From: Acidobacteriota bacterium | Lineage (GTDB): Bacteria; Acidobacteriota; Terriglobia; Terriglobales; Acidobacteriaceae | Direction of reading: 5' to 3' | Length of the DNA: 64,000 nt | Assembly (NCBI GenBank): GCA_003225175.1 | Contig: QIBA01000046.1 | Location: forward strand, 26,675-90,674 | In this document: in pieces, positions 52,280 through 61,527 of the stretch | Position numbering within the stretch: the first letter of the stretch is position 1 | Layout: each line of letters starts with the position of its first letter | Notes under the pieces: generated by a model | What the model saw: only the letters and a program-made list of their open reading frames with translations | Told to the model about the DNA's origin: nothing | The model's database searches: none | Program-made: the position numbers and the translations under genes

Positions 52280-54958
52280 ATGTCTCTTTGGCGACAACTA
52301 ACGCGCGGCCTGCGCGTGCTCACGAACCGCGTTGCAGCCGATTGCGAACTTGCTGAGGAGCTGAAAGACTACTTCGAGCAGGCGACCGCGAGTTTCGAAG
52401 CAAGCGGGCTCACGGCAGAGGAGGCCCGCCGCGCCGCACGGCTCGAAATCGGGAATGCCATGCTCGTCCGCGAGCAGGTCCGCGCCTATGGATGGGAGAA
52501 CCGGATAGAGACGTTGCTGGCTGATTTGCGCTACGCCGCTCGTCAATTGCGTAACAACCCAAGCTTTGCGGCAACGGCTATGCTGATTCTCGGTCTCGGC
52601 ATTGGTGCTACGACCGCGATCTTCAGCGCGGTAAGTCCAATTCTGTTTCAGCCCCTGCCATACCCGCACTCCGATCGAGTAATGATGATCTTCGAGCAGC
52701 GCGACGGCGGCTCACGCCTGCCAAGTTTCGGCACCTATGAAGGGCTCTCCGAGCGCAGCCACTCGTTCGATGCAATGGCTGTGATGAAGCCCTGGCAGCC
52801 GGCGATGGTGGGAATCGGCGAGCCAGAGCTGTTTGAAGGACAGCGGGTGAGCGCAGCGTACTTTCGTGCCCTTGGAGTGTTCCCCGCTCTCGGACGCGAT
52901 TTCCAGGCTGCAGATGATCTGGTGAACGGACCGAATGTCGTAATCCTGAGCAACCGGCTATGGCATCGCCGTTTTGCTGCCGATTCACAAATTGTCGGAC
53001 GCCACATCACGCTCGAGAACAGCAGCAGCCAGCTCGCACCCAGCAACAGTTTTACCGTGATCGGGGTAATGCCCCGGGACTTCGAGAATGTGCTTGCTCC
53101 CTCGGCCGAACTCTGGGCGCCCTTGCAGTACGATCCATCCCTTCCTCCGGACTCAAGAGAATGGGGACATCATTTGCGCATGGTTACGCGCCTGCAACCC
53201 GGCGTAACGAAGGAACAGGCAAAAAGTGAACTCGATGCGCTCCTGCCGCCGTTCGGAAAGGCGCACGCGAAGGGATTCGAAAGCGCCGGAGGAATTCCTA
53301 CTGGCGTAATCGTGACTTCCCTGCATGATCACATAACCGGCGATGTGAAGCCGGCGCTGCTGGCGATCCTCGGAGCGGTGATTCTGGTGCTCCTCATCGC
53401 GTCGGTCAACGTTACGAACCTTCTGCTGGCTCGCGGCGCACAGCGCCGCGGAGAGTTTGCTGTACGCGCGGCACTCGGCGCCGGACAAAAGCGCCTGCTG
53501 CGCCAGCTCGTCACTGAAAGCCTGCTACTTGCCATGCTGGGCGGGACCTTCGGAATTGCGGTTGCCATGTTGGGAGTTCGCGCACTGGTAGCACTCAGTC
53601 CACCAGGACTGCCAAGAGTTGACGCGATCCGTGTGGACGGCGCAATGCTCATCTTTGCGCTGGGAATTACTACTTGTATCGGATTACTTGTCGCACTTAC
53701 GCCTGCCCTTCATGCTTCGCGCAACGATCCGCATGAAGGACTTCAACAAAGCTCTCGCCGAAGCAGCCGCGAGCATCAGCTTGTCCGGCGTTCTCTCGTC
53801 GTTTCTGAAGTTGCTCTCGCACTGGTGCTGCTGGTGAGCGCAGGGCTGCTGCTGCGCAGCCTCGAACGTCTATTCTCTGTCGATCCCGGCTTTGATGCCT
53901 CACATATTGTCACTATGCAAGTGCAGGAATCGGGCAATCGATACGCACACGACGATGCCCGCGCCCGTTTCTTCGAACAGACTTTGGAAAAGGTTCGTCA
54001 TCTTCCCGGTATTACTTCGGCAGCATTCGTCAGTCAGTTGCCGCTGAGCGGCGACTATGAAGTTTATGGAATTGAATTTGAAGCCTACCCACATGACGAC
54101 GAGGCTGCCTTTCGTTATGCCGTCAGTCCCGATTACTTCAAGACGATGCGAATTCCTCTTCGCCGAGGGCGGCTGCTCGATGAAGAAGACCGATCCGGAG
54201 CCCCGGTCGCCGTCCTGATAAGCGAGTCCCTGGCCAAACGCAAGTTCCACGATCGCGACCCCATCGGACAACGCGTGCGCATGGGTCCCAATATGGGCCA
54301 CGCAGATAAACCTTGGGCGACCATCGTCGGTGTGGTCGGCGACGTGAAGCAGTTGTCGTTGGCCGTCAATGACGCGGAAGCCTTCTACACCACGCCTGGG
54401 CAATGGGAGTGGGTGGACAATACGCAATCGGTAGTCGTGCGGGCAAAAGGGAACGCCGCCTCGCTTGCTTCGTGGGTGAGGGACGCGATCTGGTCTGTGG
54501 ATAAGGATCTGCCGGTCGTGCGCATCGCCACAATGCATAGCCTTCTCGCCCAAACAGAGGCCCAACGACGCTTCGCACTGATCATCTTTGAGGCATTCGC
54601 GCTGGTTGCACTGGTGCTTGCAGCGACTGGCATTTACGGCGTGCTGTCAGGCAGCGTCACGGAGCGCATGCGCGAGATCGGTGTGCGCGCCGCCTTGGGA
54701 GCATCGCGCGAGAGCATCGTCAGACTCGTGGTGCGCCAGGGCATGACGCTCACCACATGTGGCGTGGCAATCGGTTTGCTCGGGGCTGCCGCAGCCAGTC
54801 AGGCGATTGTCGCGATGCTGTTCGGAGTCTCACCGCTAGATCCTATGACCTACGGCGGCGTCATTGTTTTGCTTGGAGGTGTGTCACTTCTAGCCTGTGC
54901 CATTCCCGCGTGGCGGGCATCCCAGGTGGATCCGGCAATCACTTTGCGCGCGGAGTAG
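52280..54958 (+). CDS. ABC-type MacB-like permease, acidobacterial duplicated orphan permease
   Basis: The 892 residues contain a ~85-residue N-terminal helical domain (ELAEELKDYFEQATASFEAS), then two MacB-type halves. Each has a periplasmic core domain and FtsX-type helices (PALLAILGAVILVLLIASVN and RREGEFAVRAALGA-like RGAQRRGEFAVRAALGAGQK; later EAFALVALVLAATGIYGVLS with VTERMREIGVRAALGASRES). No ATP-binding domain is attached or adjacent, hence 'orphan'. Such proteins are expanded in Acidobacteriota and Planctomycetes, and their energy source and cargo are unknown. Its partner is the PadR gene 4 bases upstream. Confidence 0.94.
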   Translation: MSLWRQLTRGLRVLTNRVAADCELAEELKDYFEQATASFEASGLTAEEARRAARLEIGNAMLVREQVRAYGWENRIETLLADLRYAARQLRNNPSFAATAMLILGLGIGATTAIFSAVSPILFQPLPYPHSDRVMMIFEQRDGGSRLPSFGTYEGLSERSHSFDAMAVMKPWQPAMVGIGEPELFEGQRVSAAYFRALGVFPALGRDFQAADDLVNGPNVVILSNRLWHRRFAADSQIVGRHITLENSSSQLAPSNSFTVIGVMPRDFENVLAPSAELWAPLQYDPSLPPDSREWGHHLRMVTRLQPGVTKEQAKSELDALLPPFGKAHAKGFESAGGIPTGVIVTSLHDHITGDVKPALLAILGAVILVLLIASVNVTNLLLARGAQRRGEFAVRAALGAGQKRLLRQLVTESLLLAMLGGTFGIAVAMLGVRALVALSPPGLPRVDAIRVDGAMLIFALGITTCIGLLVALTPALHASRNDPHEGLQQSSRRSSREHQLVRRSLVVSEVALALVLLVSAGLLLRSLERLFSVDPGFDASHIVTMQVQESGNRYAHDDARARFFEQTLEKVRHLPGITSAAFVSQLPLSGDYEVYGIEFEAYPHDDEAAFRYAVSPDYFKTMRIPLRRGRLLDEEDRSGAPVAVLISESLAKRKFHDRDPIGQRVRMGPNMGHADKPWATIVGVVGDVKQLSLAVNDAEAFYTTPGQWEWVDNTQSVVVRAKGNAASLASWVRDAIWSVDKDLPVVRIATMHSLLAQTEAQRRFALIIFEAFALVALVLAATGIYGVLSGSVTERMREIGVRAALGASRESIVRLVVRQGMTLTTCGVAIGLLGAAAASQAIVAMLFGVSPLDPMTYGGVIVLLGGVSLLACAIPAWRASQVDPAITLRAE

Positions 54959-54965
54959 ATCTCCC

Positions 54966-54993
54966 GTAGAGACGCAGCATGCTGCGTCTCTCC
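54966..54993. repeat. Dispersed palindrome, copy 3
   Basis: This is the best-preserved copy: arms GTAGAGACGCAGC and GCTGCGTCTCTCC around a 2-base centre. It starts 8 bases after the permease stop and covers the only ATG that could start rsmI in frame (54979). Confidence 0.8.
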
Positions 54994-56001
54994 TTTGGGC
55001 GCACGCCGAACTGCTACACTGCCCTCGCCTTGCCCAATTCACGCGATGATGAATTCCCGAATGATCTCCCGCCACTCGCCCCCGGACTCTACATTGTTGC
55101 TACACCAATCGGGAATCTCGAGGACATTACATTGCGCGCTCTGCGTGTCCTTCGCCAGGCAAATCTGATCGCTTGCGAAGATACGCGGCACACGCAAAAG
55201 CTGCTGAATCATTTCGATATCAAGACGCCGACGCAGAGTTATCACCAGCACAACGAAGCAGCGCGAGCGCAGGAACTCGTAAAACGCATCGCGTCAGGAG
55301 AGCGGGTTGCGCTCGTTTCCGATGCGGGAATGCCGGGAATCTCCGATCCCGGTGAGCGGCTGATTCGAGTTGCGATCGAACGCGGGCTAAACGTTGTCGC
55401 GATCCCAGGGGCCTCAGCGCTGGTAACTGCACTCGTCGCGAGCGGACTGCCAGCCGACAAATTTCGCTTCATTGGGTTCTTGCCTGCTCGATCTGGCGAG
55501 CGTCGCAGCGTGCTCGAGAGTCTTGCGAGCTTTACTGAGACGCTCGTCTTCTATGAGGCTCCTCACCGCATCTCCGACATGCTTCACGATCTCGAAACCA
55601 CATTCGGCCCCGATCGCCGAGTAGTAATCGCGCGCGAGCTTACCAAGATGCATGAGGAGTTCCTGCGAGGAAACGTGTCGGAGGTCTCCGCCGAACTTAC
55701 CCGACGCGCTGCAAACAAGGGAGAAATAACTGTCATCGTTGCCGCCAAGCCCGAGACCCAGGAAACGCAACGCCCAGAACGAAGTCTAGCGCAACGCATG
55801 CACCAATTGATGACTACCGAGTCCCTGGCAGAAAAGAATGCACTCAAGCAAGCAGCCCGCGAGTTCGGACTCTCGAAAAGCGAAGCCTACCGCGAATGGC
55901 AGAGAGGGAAAAAGCAGGGGACAGGTTACGGGGGAAACAAGCGGACAGGTTACAGGGAACAGGGAATAGGGAACCGAGAACCGAAAAAAAAGGAAATGTA
56001 A
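54979..56001 (+). CDS. rsmI: 16S rRNA (cytidine-1402-2'-O)-methyltransferase
   Basis: The SAM-dependent core shows GLYIVATPIGNLEDITLRAL, ACEDTRHTQKLLNHF, LVSDAGMPGISDPGERLIR, IPGASALVTALVASGLPADK and FYEAPHRISDML, all diagnostic of RsmI. It methylates C1402 of 16S rRNA. The start is uncertain: ATG 54979 falls within a palindromic repeat, and TTG 55030, four codons before RDDEF, is the other option. The C-terminal ~27 residues (from KKQGTGYGG) are encoded by a GGGAACAGGGAA-type repeat and are not part of the family. Confidence 0.93.
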   Translation: MLRLSFGRTPNCYTALALPNSRDDEFPNDLPPLAPGLYIVATPIGNLEDITLRALRVLRQANLIACEDTRHTQKLLNHFDIKTPTQSYHQHNEAARAQELVKRIASGERVALVSDAGMPGISDPGERLIRVAIERGLNVVAIPGASALVTALVASGLPADKFRFIGFLPARSGERRSVLESLASFTETLVFYEAPHRISDMLHDLETTFGPDRRVVIARELTKMHEEFLRGNVSEVSAELTRRAANKGEITVIVAAKPETQETQRPERSLAQRMHQLMTTESLAEKNALKQAAREFGLSKSEAYREWQRGKKQGTGYGGNKRTGYREQGIGNREPKKKEM

Positions 56002-56044
56002 GAAGAATGCAGTTGTTGGTTTTTCCCTGTTCCCTGTAACCTGT
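55945..56044. repeat. Perfect 22-bp inverted repeat ending rsmI
   Basis: ACAGGTTACAGGGAACAGGG plus AA (55945-55966) is exactly complementary to 56023-56044; the 56-base spacer contains the rsmI stop and an A-rich run. Nearby partial copies (ACAGGTTACGGGGG at 55921; CCTGTCCCCTGTCCCC after 56055) suggest repeat expansion. Confidence 0.85.
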
Positions 56045-56331
56045 GCCCTCGCTTTTTGCCTGTCCCCTGTCCCCTTGCTCTTGTGTCCTCTGCTTTTCCC
56101 AATGTGAGCACCGCGATGCTCATCATGGCTTTCGAGAGTCCTAAGGCGAAAAAAAGTTATACCTCTGAGCTCTCGTATTTTCAGCAGTTTGCATCAGACA
56201 GTAGGTGGGTGTCGTTGGAAGCAAAACTGCTGCTCACTAGCTGAGAGTATTGGTGTGCCGCCCGGCAAGCACGATCAGCAGAGTTGCGTCCACCCCTCAT
56301 CTTCTTGAAACCCTACGGCCCGGGAGTCTGA
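56045..56331. other. Intergenic region without recognised gene
   Basis: After the inverted repeat, this stretch holds further CCCTGT repeats to about 56085. A 62-codon frame begins at 56056, but its composition is not convincing. I see no promoter or RNA element that I can support. Confidence 0.4.
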
Positions 56332-57351
56332 ATGGCAGAGCATGTTCTGGACCAGATCGTTGCCGATCTTCGACAGCGCGCAACGACTCTATATCCAAAT
56401 CGTGGTGAGTTGCGAAATATCCGAATCGTAGGACACACGCCCAAGAGCGATCACTTCATCTATGACCTTGTAGCTGATTTCGCCAATGGCGCCGAGCGCA
56501 TGGCGCTCAAGGTGTACCGTTCCGGGAAGAACTTGCCACAGGCAGCCCGCAATCACGCAGATACCGAGTATACCAATTTGGAACGCGTGTACAAGGCTTT
56601 CACAGAACATGAGCTGCCCGGTGTCCCGCGTCCGCTAGGGAACTTCAGCGCGCTGAATGCGGTAGTGAGCGAGAAGATCCAGGGCGTACCGCTGCAATCG
56701 ATGATGATGAAGGCCGCCCTCCTCCCCGGCTATGACGACAATCGATCGTTACGAGAAGCCGCAGTCAAGGCCGGCGAGTGGCTCCGCAACTTCCACCAAC
56801 TTACGGCCGGACCAACCCAGGTGTTTGACCCCCAGCAACTGCTGGCAGAACTCCAAACCCTGTGCCTGAACTGCCGCGGCGAAGGACTCGACAATGAAGC
56901 GATCCAGATGATCCTCACCGGAGCCCAGAACTCGCTCGCAAAATCCCGGAAATCGATTTCTACCTCTGCCGTCCTGAAAGATTTCACGCCGCTCAGCATC
57001 GTCGTCACCGAAAATGGGGTGGGAGTCTCTGATTACGGCAAGATGTCCGATCAGGGAATTTCCTTCAACGATGCCGCCACATTCCTGGCATCGGTCGAGG
57101 CGCTGGAGAAGTATCCGTTCTGCAACCGCGATATCACGGGACGGGTACAGGAAAGCTTCCTGCAAGCCTACGGCGCAAGCGGAGCCGACCAGGCGATTCT
57201 GCGCGTGCTCAAGATGCGCGCGCTACTGTCGATGTTCGCCCAGGGCCGCGGCGTGAAGGAGAGCGCTGTGCGTAAGAAGGTAATGTGGGCAACAGTGATG
57301 AAGCGGTTCATCCAGCAAGCCGCCAGCCGATCTCTGGCTCCAGCCGCATAA
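56332..57351 (+). CDS. Phosphotransferase (APH)-fold protein with degenerate catalytic site
   Basis: The 339-residue protein reads as an aminoglycoside-phosphotransferase-like fold. The N-lobe has MALKVYRSGKN with the Lys expected for ATP and VVSEKIQGVPLQSMM at the hinge. A helix WLRNFHQLTAG follows, then VLKDFTPLSIVVTENGVGVS and DYGKMSDQGIS at the catalytic and metal sites. The canonical HGDxxxxN is LKDFTPLS here: the Asp remains but His and Asn are lost. It is cytosolic and stands alone on its strand. It may be a pseudokinase or may phosphorylate an unusual small molecule. Confidence 0.65.
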   Translation: MAEHVLDQIVADLRQRATTLYPNRGELRNIRIVGHTPKSDHFIYDLVADFANGAERMALKVYRSGKNLPQAARNHADTEYTNLERVYKAFTEHELPGVPRPLGNFSALNAVVSEKIQGVPLQSMMMKAALLPGYDDNRSLREAAVKAGEWLRNFHQLTAGPTQVFDPQQLLAELQTLCLNCRGEGLDNEAIQMILTGAQNSLAKSRKSISTSAVLKDFTPLSIVVTENGVGVSDYGKMSDQGISFNDAATFLASVEALEKYPFCNRDITGRVQESFLQAYGASGADQAILRVLKMRALLSMFAQGRGVKESAVRKKVMWATVMKRFIQQAASRSLAPAA

Positions 57352-57536
57352 CTTTTCCAGCTTCTCATTCCTGTGGCACAGGCGCTTGTCTGTGCCCTTT
57401 GTTTTGGCGAAAGAGAGATGCCTTTCCCAGGTCGAAGCCTTACTCATCTATAGGCAGGCTTGCAGCACGGCTGGCAATTAATGCCCCTTGAAGGGCAAAT
57501 CATTTAACATCGCGCACAGAAGCGAATTGCAGCCCG

Positions 57537-58421
57537 ATGAACATTCACCTGGTCGACGGCACCTACGAGCTCTTCCGCTACTTCTTCGCGGTGCCATCCG
57601 CAACCGACCGCGATGGGCAGGAGATTGGGGCCACGCGCGGCGTGCTCGGTACTGTTTTATCGATGATCGAAAAGGGCGCAACCCACATTGGTGTTGCAAC
57701 CGATCATGTGGTGGAATCATTTCGCAACGAACTTTATTCTGGTTACAAGACCAGCGAGGGCGTGCCTCCCGAACTTCTCTCGCAGTTTCCCATTCTGGAA
57801 GAGGCACTCGATGCCATGGGGGTGTTGGTCTGGCCAATGGTCGAATTTGAGGCCGATGATGCTCTGGCCTCCGCAGCCTTTAATGCCGCGCAAGACGAGC
57901 GCGTCAGCCAGGTGGTGATCTGCACTCCGGACAAGGATCTGGCGCAATGCGTCGTCGGGACGCGAGTCGTTCAATGCGATCGCCGACGTGAGATCGTCCG
58001 CGATGAAGCTGGAATCATCGAGAAGTTCGGCGTGCGGCCGCAGTCGATTCCGGACTACCTGGCGGTCGTCGGAGACAGCGCTGATGGCTATCCCGGCCTC
58101 CCTGGATGGGGCACCAAAGCCGCGGCTCTCACGTTCTCGCGATACTTGCATCTGGAAGATGTCCCCAAAGACTGGCGCGAATGGCATCCCTCAATTCGCA
58201 AAGCCCGCCCATTGTCGGAGTCATTGTTCCATGCATGGACCGATGCCCTGCTGTTTCGCACCCTCGCGACGCTGCGGCTTGATGTGGCGGTGTTCGCCTC
58301 TGTCGATGATCTCCGTTGGAAGGGGCCACGAGCCGGCTTTGAGGAGTATTGCCGCAGGATGAACGCGTCCGCTTTATTTGATCGGGCTGTTTCGGCGGTA
58401 CCAGTCAAGTCTCTGGCTTGA
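57537..58421 (+). CDS. 5'-3' exonuclease / flap endonuclease-like protein
   Basis: The 294 residues match the stand-alone N-terminal domain of DNA polymerase I (FEN family): IHLVDGTYELFRYFFAVPS, HIGVATDHVVESFRNELYSG YKT segment, the acidic metal region FEADDALASAAF and ICTPDKDLAQCV, then DYLAVVGDSADGYPGLPGWG with the helix-hairpin-helix. Acidic residues of both metal sites are present. No polymerase is fused. It probably processes flaps or RNA primers, or acts in repair, as a second nuclease besides PolI. Confidence 0.9.
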   Translation: MNIHLVDGTYELFRYFFAVPSATDRDGQEIGATRGVLGTVLSMIEKGATHIGVATDHVVESFRNELYSGYKTSEGVPPELLSQFPILEEALDAMGVLVWPMVEFEADDALASAAFNAAQDERVSQVVICTPDKDLAQCVVGTRVVQCDRRREIVRDEAGIIEKFGVRPQSIPDYLAVVGDSADGYPGLPGWGTKAAALTFSRYLHLEDVPKDWREWHPSIRKARPLSESLFHAWTDALLFRTLATLRLDVAVFASVDDLRWKGPRAGFEEYCRRMNASALFDRAVSAVPVKSLA

Positions 58422-58458
58422 GCTGTTGGATTATCTCTCGTGGAGAATTGAGCCCAAC

Positions 58459-59145
58459 ATGGACCATCTGCGCACGCGCAAGAATGCCTTCACTTCGGCT
58501 CTGGTTATATGTGGTGCGTTACTGCTTGCTGCTACTGCAGCCGCACAGGAAGCGAGGCTAGCCGGCGTGCCCGCAAGACTCACCTGGAAGAATTCGCCTT
58601 CTGCGTGGCACATCGATTCTGGACGCGAATTGAAGATCTCCGCAGACAAGAAGACCGACTGGTTCGTCGATCCTTTTGACGGAAGGGTGGACAACACTGC
58701 TCCCATTCTCTTCTTCGTGCCTGGTCCGGATTACGTTCTAAATGGCAAGGTGAACGTCAGCTTTCGTTCCAAGTGGGATGCCGGGGCATTGATGGTCTGG
58801 GCTGATGATCATCATTGGTCGAAGCTTTCCTTCGAACTGTCTCCGGAGAAGCAGCCTACGATGGTAACTGTGGTCACGCGTGGGTTGTCAGACGATTGCA
58901 ACTCGATTCCCGTTGCCGGAAACGAGGTGTATCTGCAGATAGCCCGCACTGGAAATACTTACGTGTTCTATTCTTCTACCAATGGTCGCGACTGGAAGAT
59001 TCTGCGTACCTTCAGCCTCGATAGCGATTTGCAGCAGATGGTCGGATTCGAAGCGCAGTCCCCGGCAGGATCCGGCGCAAACGTCACCTTCTCGGAAATT
59101 CACTATAGTCCGGCCAAGATCAAAAACATCTACACCGGACAGTAG
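58459..59145 (+). CDS. Secreted DUF1349 protein (concanavalin-like fold)
   Basis: ATG 58459 begins a signal peptide (MDHLRTRKNAFTSALVICGA ... ATAAAQ). The mature ~200 residues match DUF1349: an opening SPSAWHIDSGRELKISADKK, DFFVDPFDGRVDNTAP-like WFVDPFDGRVDNTAPILFF, a central DAGALMVWADDHHWSKLSFE, and a closing YVFYSSTNGRDWKILRTFSL. This is a jelly-roll similar to carbohydrate-binding lectin domains. It likely binds or acts on glycans outside the membrane. The start overlaps nothing once the poor upstream codons are excluded. Confidence 0.85.
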   Translation: MDHLRTRKNAFTSALVICGALLLAATAAAQEARLAGVPARLTWKNSPSAWHIDSGRELKISADKKTDWFVDPFDGRVDNTAPILFFVPGPDYVLNGKVNVSFRSKWDAGALMVWADDHHWSKLSFELSPEKQPTMVTVVTRGLSDDCNSIPVAGNEVYLQIARTGNTYVFYSSTNGRDWKILRTFSLDSDLQQMVGFEAQSPAGSGANVTFSEIHYSPAKIKNIYTGQ

Positions 59146-59164
59146 GCAGTGCTAATAGAGTCGA

Positions 59165-59440
59165 TCAGTGCACTTCCACTGGCTTGATTTTGCTTCCACT
59201 CGGCGATCTCCAAACCACCGACCCGTTCTCATCGTAAAGTTCAATGCTCGATTGGTCATGATTCATCCCGAGCCGTGCACGGACGTGCCCGCTGTTGTCC
59301 TTCAAAATGAATTCCTGCGCCTCTATCCTCCTCATCGACTGCTCAGTCTGTGCGTGAGCGCCGAGAAAGATCAGGCTTGCCAGAAGCATTAGCAGGAACC
59401 AGCTGGCGATCCTCCAGTGGTTCACATTTCCAGCTGACAT
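59165..59440 (-). CDS. Small exported protein with C-terminal beta motif
   Basis: ATG 59440 gives MSAGNVNHWRIASWFLLMLL, a signal or anchor helix to about residue 31. The remaining ~60 residues read RRIEAQEFILKDNSGHVRAR and LGMNHDQSSIELYDENGSVV, a short repeat-like beta motif found in many acidobacterial proteins of unknown function, often in tandem. This is a single-unit example. It is convergent with the DUF1349 gene. Function unknown. Confidence 0.65.
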   Translation of the reverse strand: MSAGNVNHWRIASWFLLMLLASLIFLGAHAQTEQSMRRIEAQEFILKDNSGHVRARLGMNHDQSSIELYDENGSVVWRSPSGSKIKPVEVH

Positions 59441-59712
59441 TTTGTCCTCCCGGTTCTGAGTCGGCTGGGCACACGACAACGCAGCCGCTGCAGCAAGAAT
59501 GCGGCGCAGCCGAGCCCTTGCAGGTTTTGTGCAGAGCTTCCGGTCCCCTCGGTCTTGGTTTCTGATTCGCGCTTTAGCGCCTGTGCCAGCGTGGCTGATG
59601 ACGAAACTCTTAGCTCAGCGGCTAAAGCATAACGGGAGACTTTGACCGCACGGATGAATCCGTGCCCTGGCGCGAATTTTCATTTTCCGCAGCCTGTGCG
59701 AGCGGGTGGACC

Positions 59713-60120
59713 CTAATGTGGAACACACTCCTGAAGCTTGTTCAGGACTTGTTTCGGTTGTCCGGCACTAATTGCGCAATCCACTCCTGGCGGCGCTTCT
59801 TGTCCATTCAGTGAGCCGCGCACGAGCAGCACGATCGTTATCTTCGGAGCGACAGCTTTCAATGATTGCGCCACCGTCCATGCCTCCCCTTCCGCGAAGA
59901 AGCCCTGATCGATAATGGCGGCGGGAATTCGATTGTGCAGGCAAACGGCTACAGCCTGGTCGGAGGTGACGGGCGCAACGACCAGATAACCCTTGCGTTG
60001 CAGGAGACGCTCCAGCTCAACATGGCGTGCTTGCGCCAATATGAGGATAAGCTTGCTGCGACGCTTCGCAGCTCGCTCCTTATCCCCATCCAATTTACTT
60101 ACTAGTCGAGAAATCGCCAT
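59713..60120 (-). CDS. Receiver-like (pseudo-receiver) protein
   Basis: The 135-residue protein has a basic N-terminus (residues 1-23) and then a CheY-like fold: KLILILAQARHVELERLLQR, then IPAAIIDQGFFAEGEAW, where Asp71 could be the phospho-acceptor, and ITIVLLVRGS. The usual N-terminal acidic pair is absent (AQA instead of DD) and the late Lys is not in place, so it is probably a pseudo-receiver. No output domain. It stands alone on its strand. Confidence 0.65.
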   Translation of the reverse strand: MAISRLVSKLDGDKERAAKRRSKLILILAQARHVELERLLQRKGYLVVAPVTSDQAVAVCLHNRIPAAIIDQGFFAEGEAWTVAQSLKAVAPKITIVLLVRGSLNGQEAPPGVDCAISAGQPKQVLNKLQECVPH

Positions 60121-60382
60121 AGACGCAGATAGCGCGCAGGCGAAGTGGGCACTGAATTATGTCATATTCGTGATGTCAGGTCGAAGACAGGAGGCCACAC
60201 TCCGACTAGGATCATTGGCGCGACTGCCGAGCAAAATTCCCAAAGCCGCAATCTCGCACGCAGATGTCTCCCTGAATCAGCCCTGCAGATCTTCAGAGAC
60301 GCAAAGCAGGACGCTTGTAACACCGGTGTCTACGTACTTTTCTTGCCGCAACTAACAAGAAACTTCTGGCATCATTTTGTGC

Positions 60383-60634
60383 ATGGCTGATCAGGAATTC
60401 CCCCCTTCCGCGCCGGAAAATACTGTCGGTGATGAGGCCACCTCCCCGCAAGTTGAGACTTGGCATCCGCACCCGCGGCATCAGCCCACCCCGCCTTACC
60501 AGATGCTGCGTAATTCGAGCGTCGAGCGCCGCCGTCCGGAAAATGCCGGCATCCGCCGTTGGATGGACTTGGCCGACAAGGCATTGAGTTCCAATCCGGA
60601 TTCCGAGGCGGAAGAAGATCCCAGACCCGCGTGA
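60383..60634 (+). CDS. Small hydrophilic protein, unknown function
   Basis: The start at 60383 (ATGGCTGATC) gives an 83-residue acidic and Pro-rich N-terminal half with HPHPRHQPTPPYQMLRNSS, and a helix RRPENAGIRRWMDLADKALS. The composition suggests disorder with one interaction helix. There are no membrane segments. The opposite strand has longer frames, but their composition is not protein-like. It may be co-expressed with the small protein at 60727. I do not recognise a family. Confidence 0.5.
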   Translation: MADQEFPPSAPENTVGDEATSPQVETWHPHPRHQPTPPYQMLRNSSVERRRPENAGIRRWMDLADKALSSNPDSEAEEDPRPA

Positions 60635-60726
60635 TGGAACTTTCGTCCCCGCGCTCTGTGAGTTTTCCACAAGCTAGTCACGCACTGTGACAACGTAAGT
60701 TGCTGGTTCGAGCATCTTAGGCGCCC

Positions 60727-60885
60727 ATGTACGTGCACGACGACATCACATGGGAGCAGTTTGAGCAGAAGTTCCGCGAAGCCTTCAGCAGAGAGATGAC
60801 CCACGACGAACACCGCTGGTTTCACACCATCTGGACCACGGTACATTCTCAAAAAAAAGAAAAAAGCAGCGCCGCCGCAGCCTGA
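60727..60885 (+). CDS. 52-residue hydrophilic small protein
   Basis: This short frame starts at ATG 60727 and reads MYVHDDITWEQFEQKFREAF followed by SREMTHDEHRWFHTIWTTVH and a Lys/Ala tail. Residue use is protein-like, with two amphipathic helices rich in Trp, His and Phe. A T-W-E-Q-F-E pattern at the start of small proteins is familiar in soil bacteria, but I cannot name a family. The upstream sequence has no strong Shine-Dalgarno. An A-run (60850-60858) near its end overlaps the tail. Confidence 0.5.
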   Translation: MYVHDDITWEQFEQKFREAFSREMTHDEHRWFHTIWTTVHSQKKEKSSAAAA

Positions 60886-60985
60886 TTCGGAGGCCGTCCT
60901 CCGACCCAGAAAGCATGGATCAGTAACAGCCTGTCCGTTACTCGCCTTTGTCTTCGAGGGCGGACGAGAATGGCGTCATGCTGAG

Positions 60986-61489
60986 CTAGCACATCGACTG
61001 TCTCCGCGTCGCTAGACGGTACAAACCCTGCAGGGCGCGGCGATACGTCCGGCTGCAAGGCAGTTCTTTGCCATCCTGCAGCAAGACGATGAATTCGCCA
61101 CTGTTGCAGGGCTGCAATTCCCGGATGCGGCTGACGTTCACGATAAAAGAACGGTGAATCCGAATGAATCGCGTGCTGTCGAGTTGTGCCGCGATTTTGC
61201 TGATCTGCTGGCGGAATAAGTGTGATTCCCCCTGAAACAGATGCAGCCGTATGTAATTTGCGTGAGCCTGGATCCAGTTGATTTCGTCGATCGGCACAAA
61301 GATCACGCGCCCGCCAGACTTGATAATCAGGCGATTGTTCGCTGGCTGCCTGTTCTCGGAAAAATCGGCGTTTACTGCGGTTCCCATCCACACGGTGTTC
61401 CCATACCTCCGGATTATTGCGAAAGCAAAGTTTCGCGGCGAATCAACTCTCATAGGCTCCACTAAAGAGTGGTTTGTCACAATAGCCAC
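60986..61489 (-). CDS. LytTR-family DNA-binding regulator
   Basis: The C-terminal ~105 residues are a LytTR domain: NNRLIIKSGGRVIFVPIDEI, INWIQAHANYIRLHL, DSTRFIRIHRSFIVNVSRIR and GEFIVLLQDGKELPCSRTYR. This beta-type domain binds promoter DNA, usually as response-regulator output. The N-terminal 55 residues are not a receiver, so this is a stand-alone regulator. The start may be residue 13 (MRVDSPRNFA, 61453). It is divergent from a broken MocR-type regulator remnant. Confidence 0.9.
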   Translation of the reverse strand: MAIVTNHSLVEPMRVDSPRNFAFAIIRRYGNTVWMGTAVNADFSENRQPANNRLIIKSGGRVIFVPIDEINWIQAHANYIRLHLFQGESHLFRQQISKIAAQLDSTRFIRIHRSFIVNVSRIRELQPCNSGEFIVLLQDGKELPCSRTYRRALQGLYRLATRRQSMC

Positions 61490-61527
61490 TTGAGAGAAAT
61501 TTCATATAGCCATCATGATTTTCCGGA

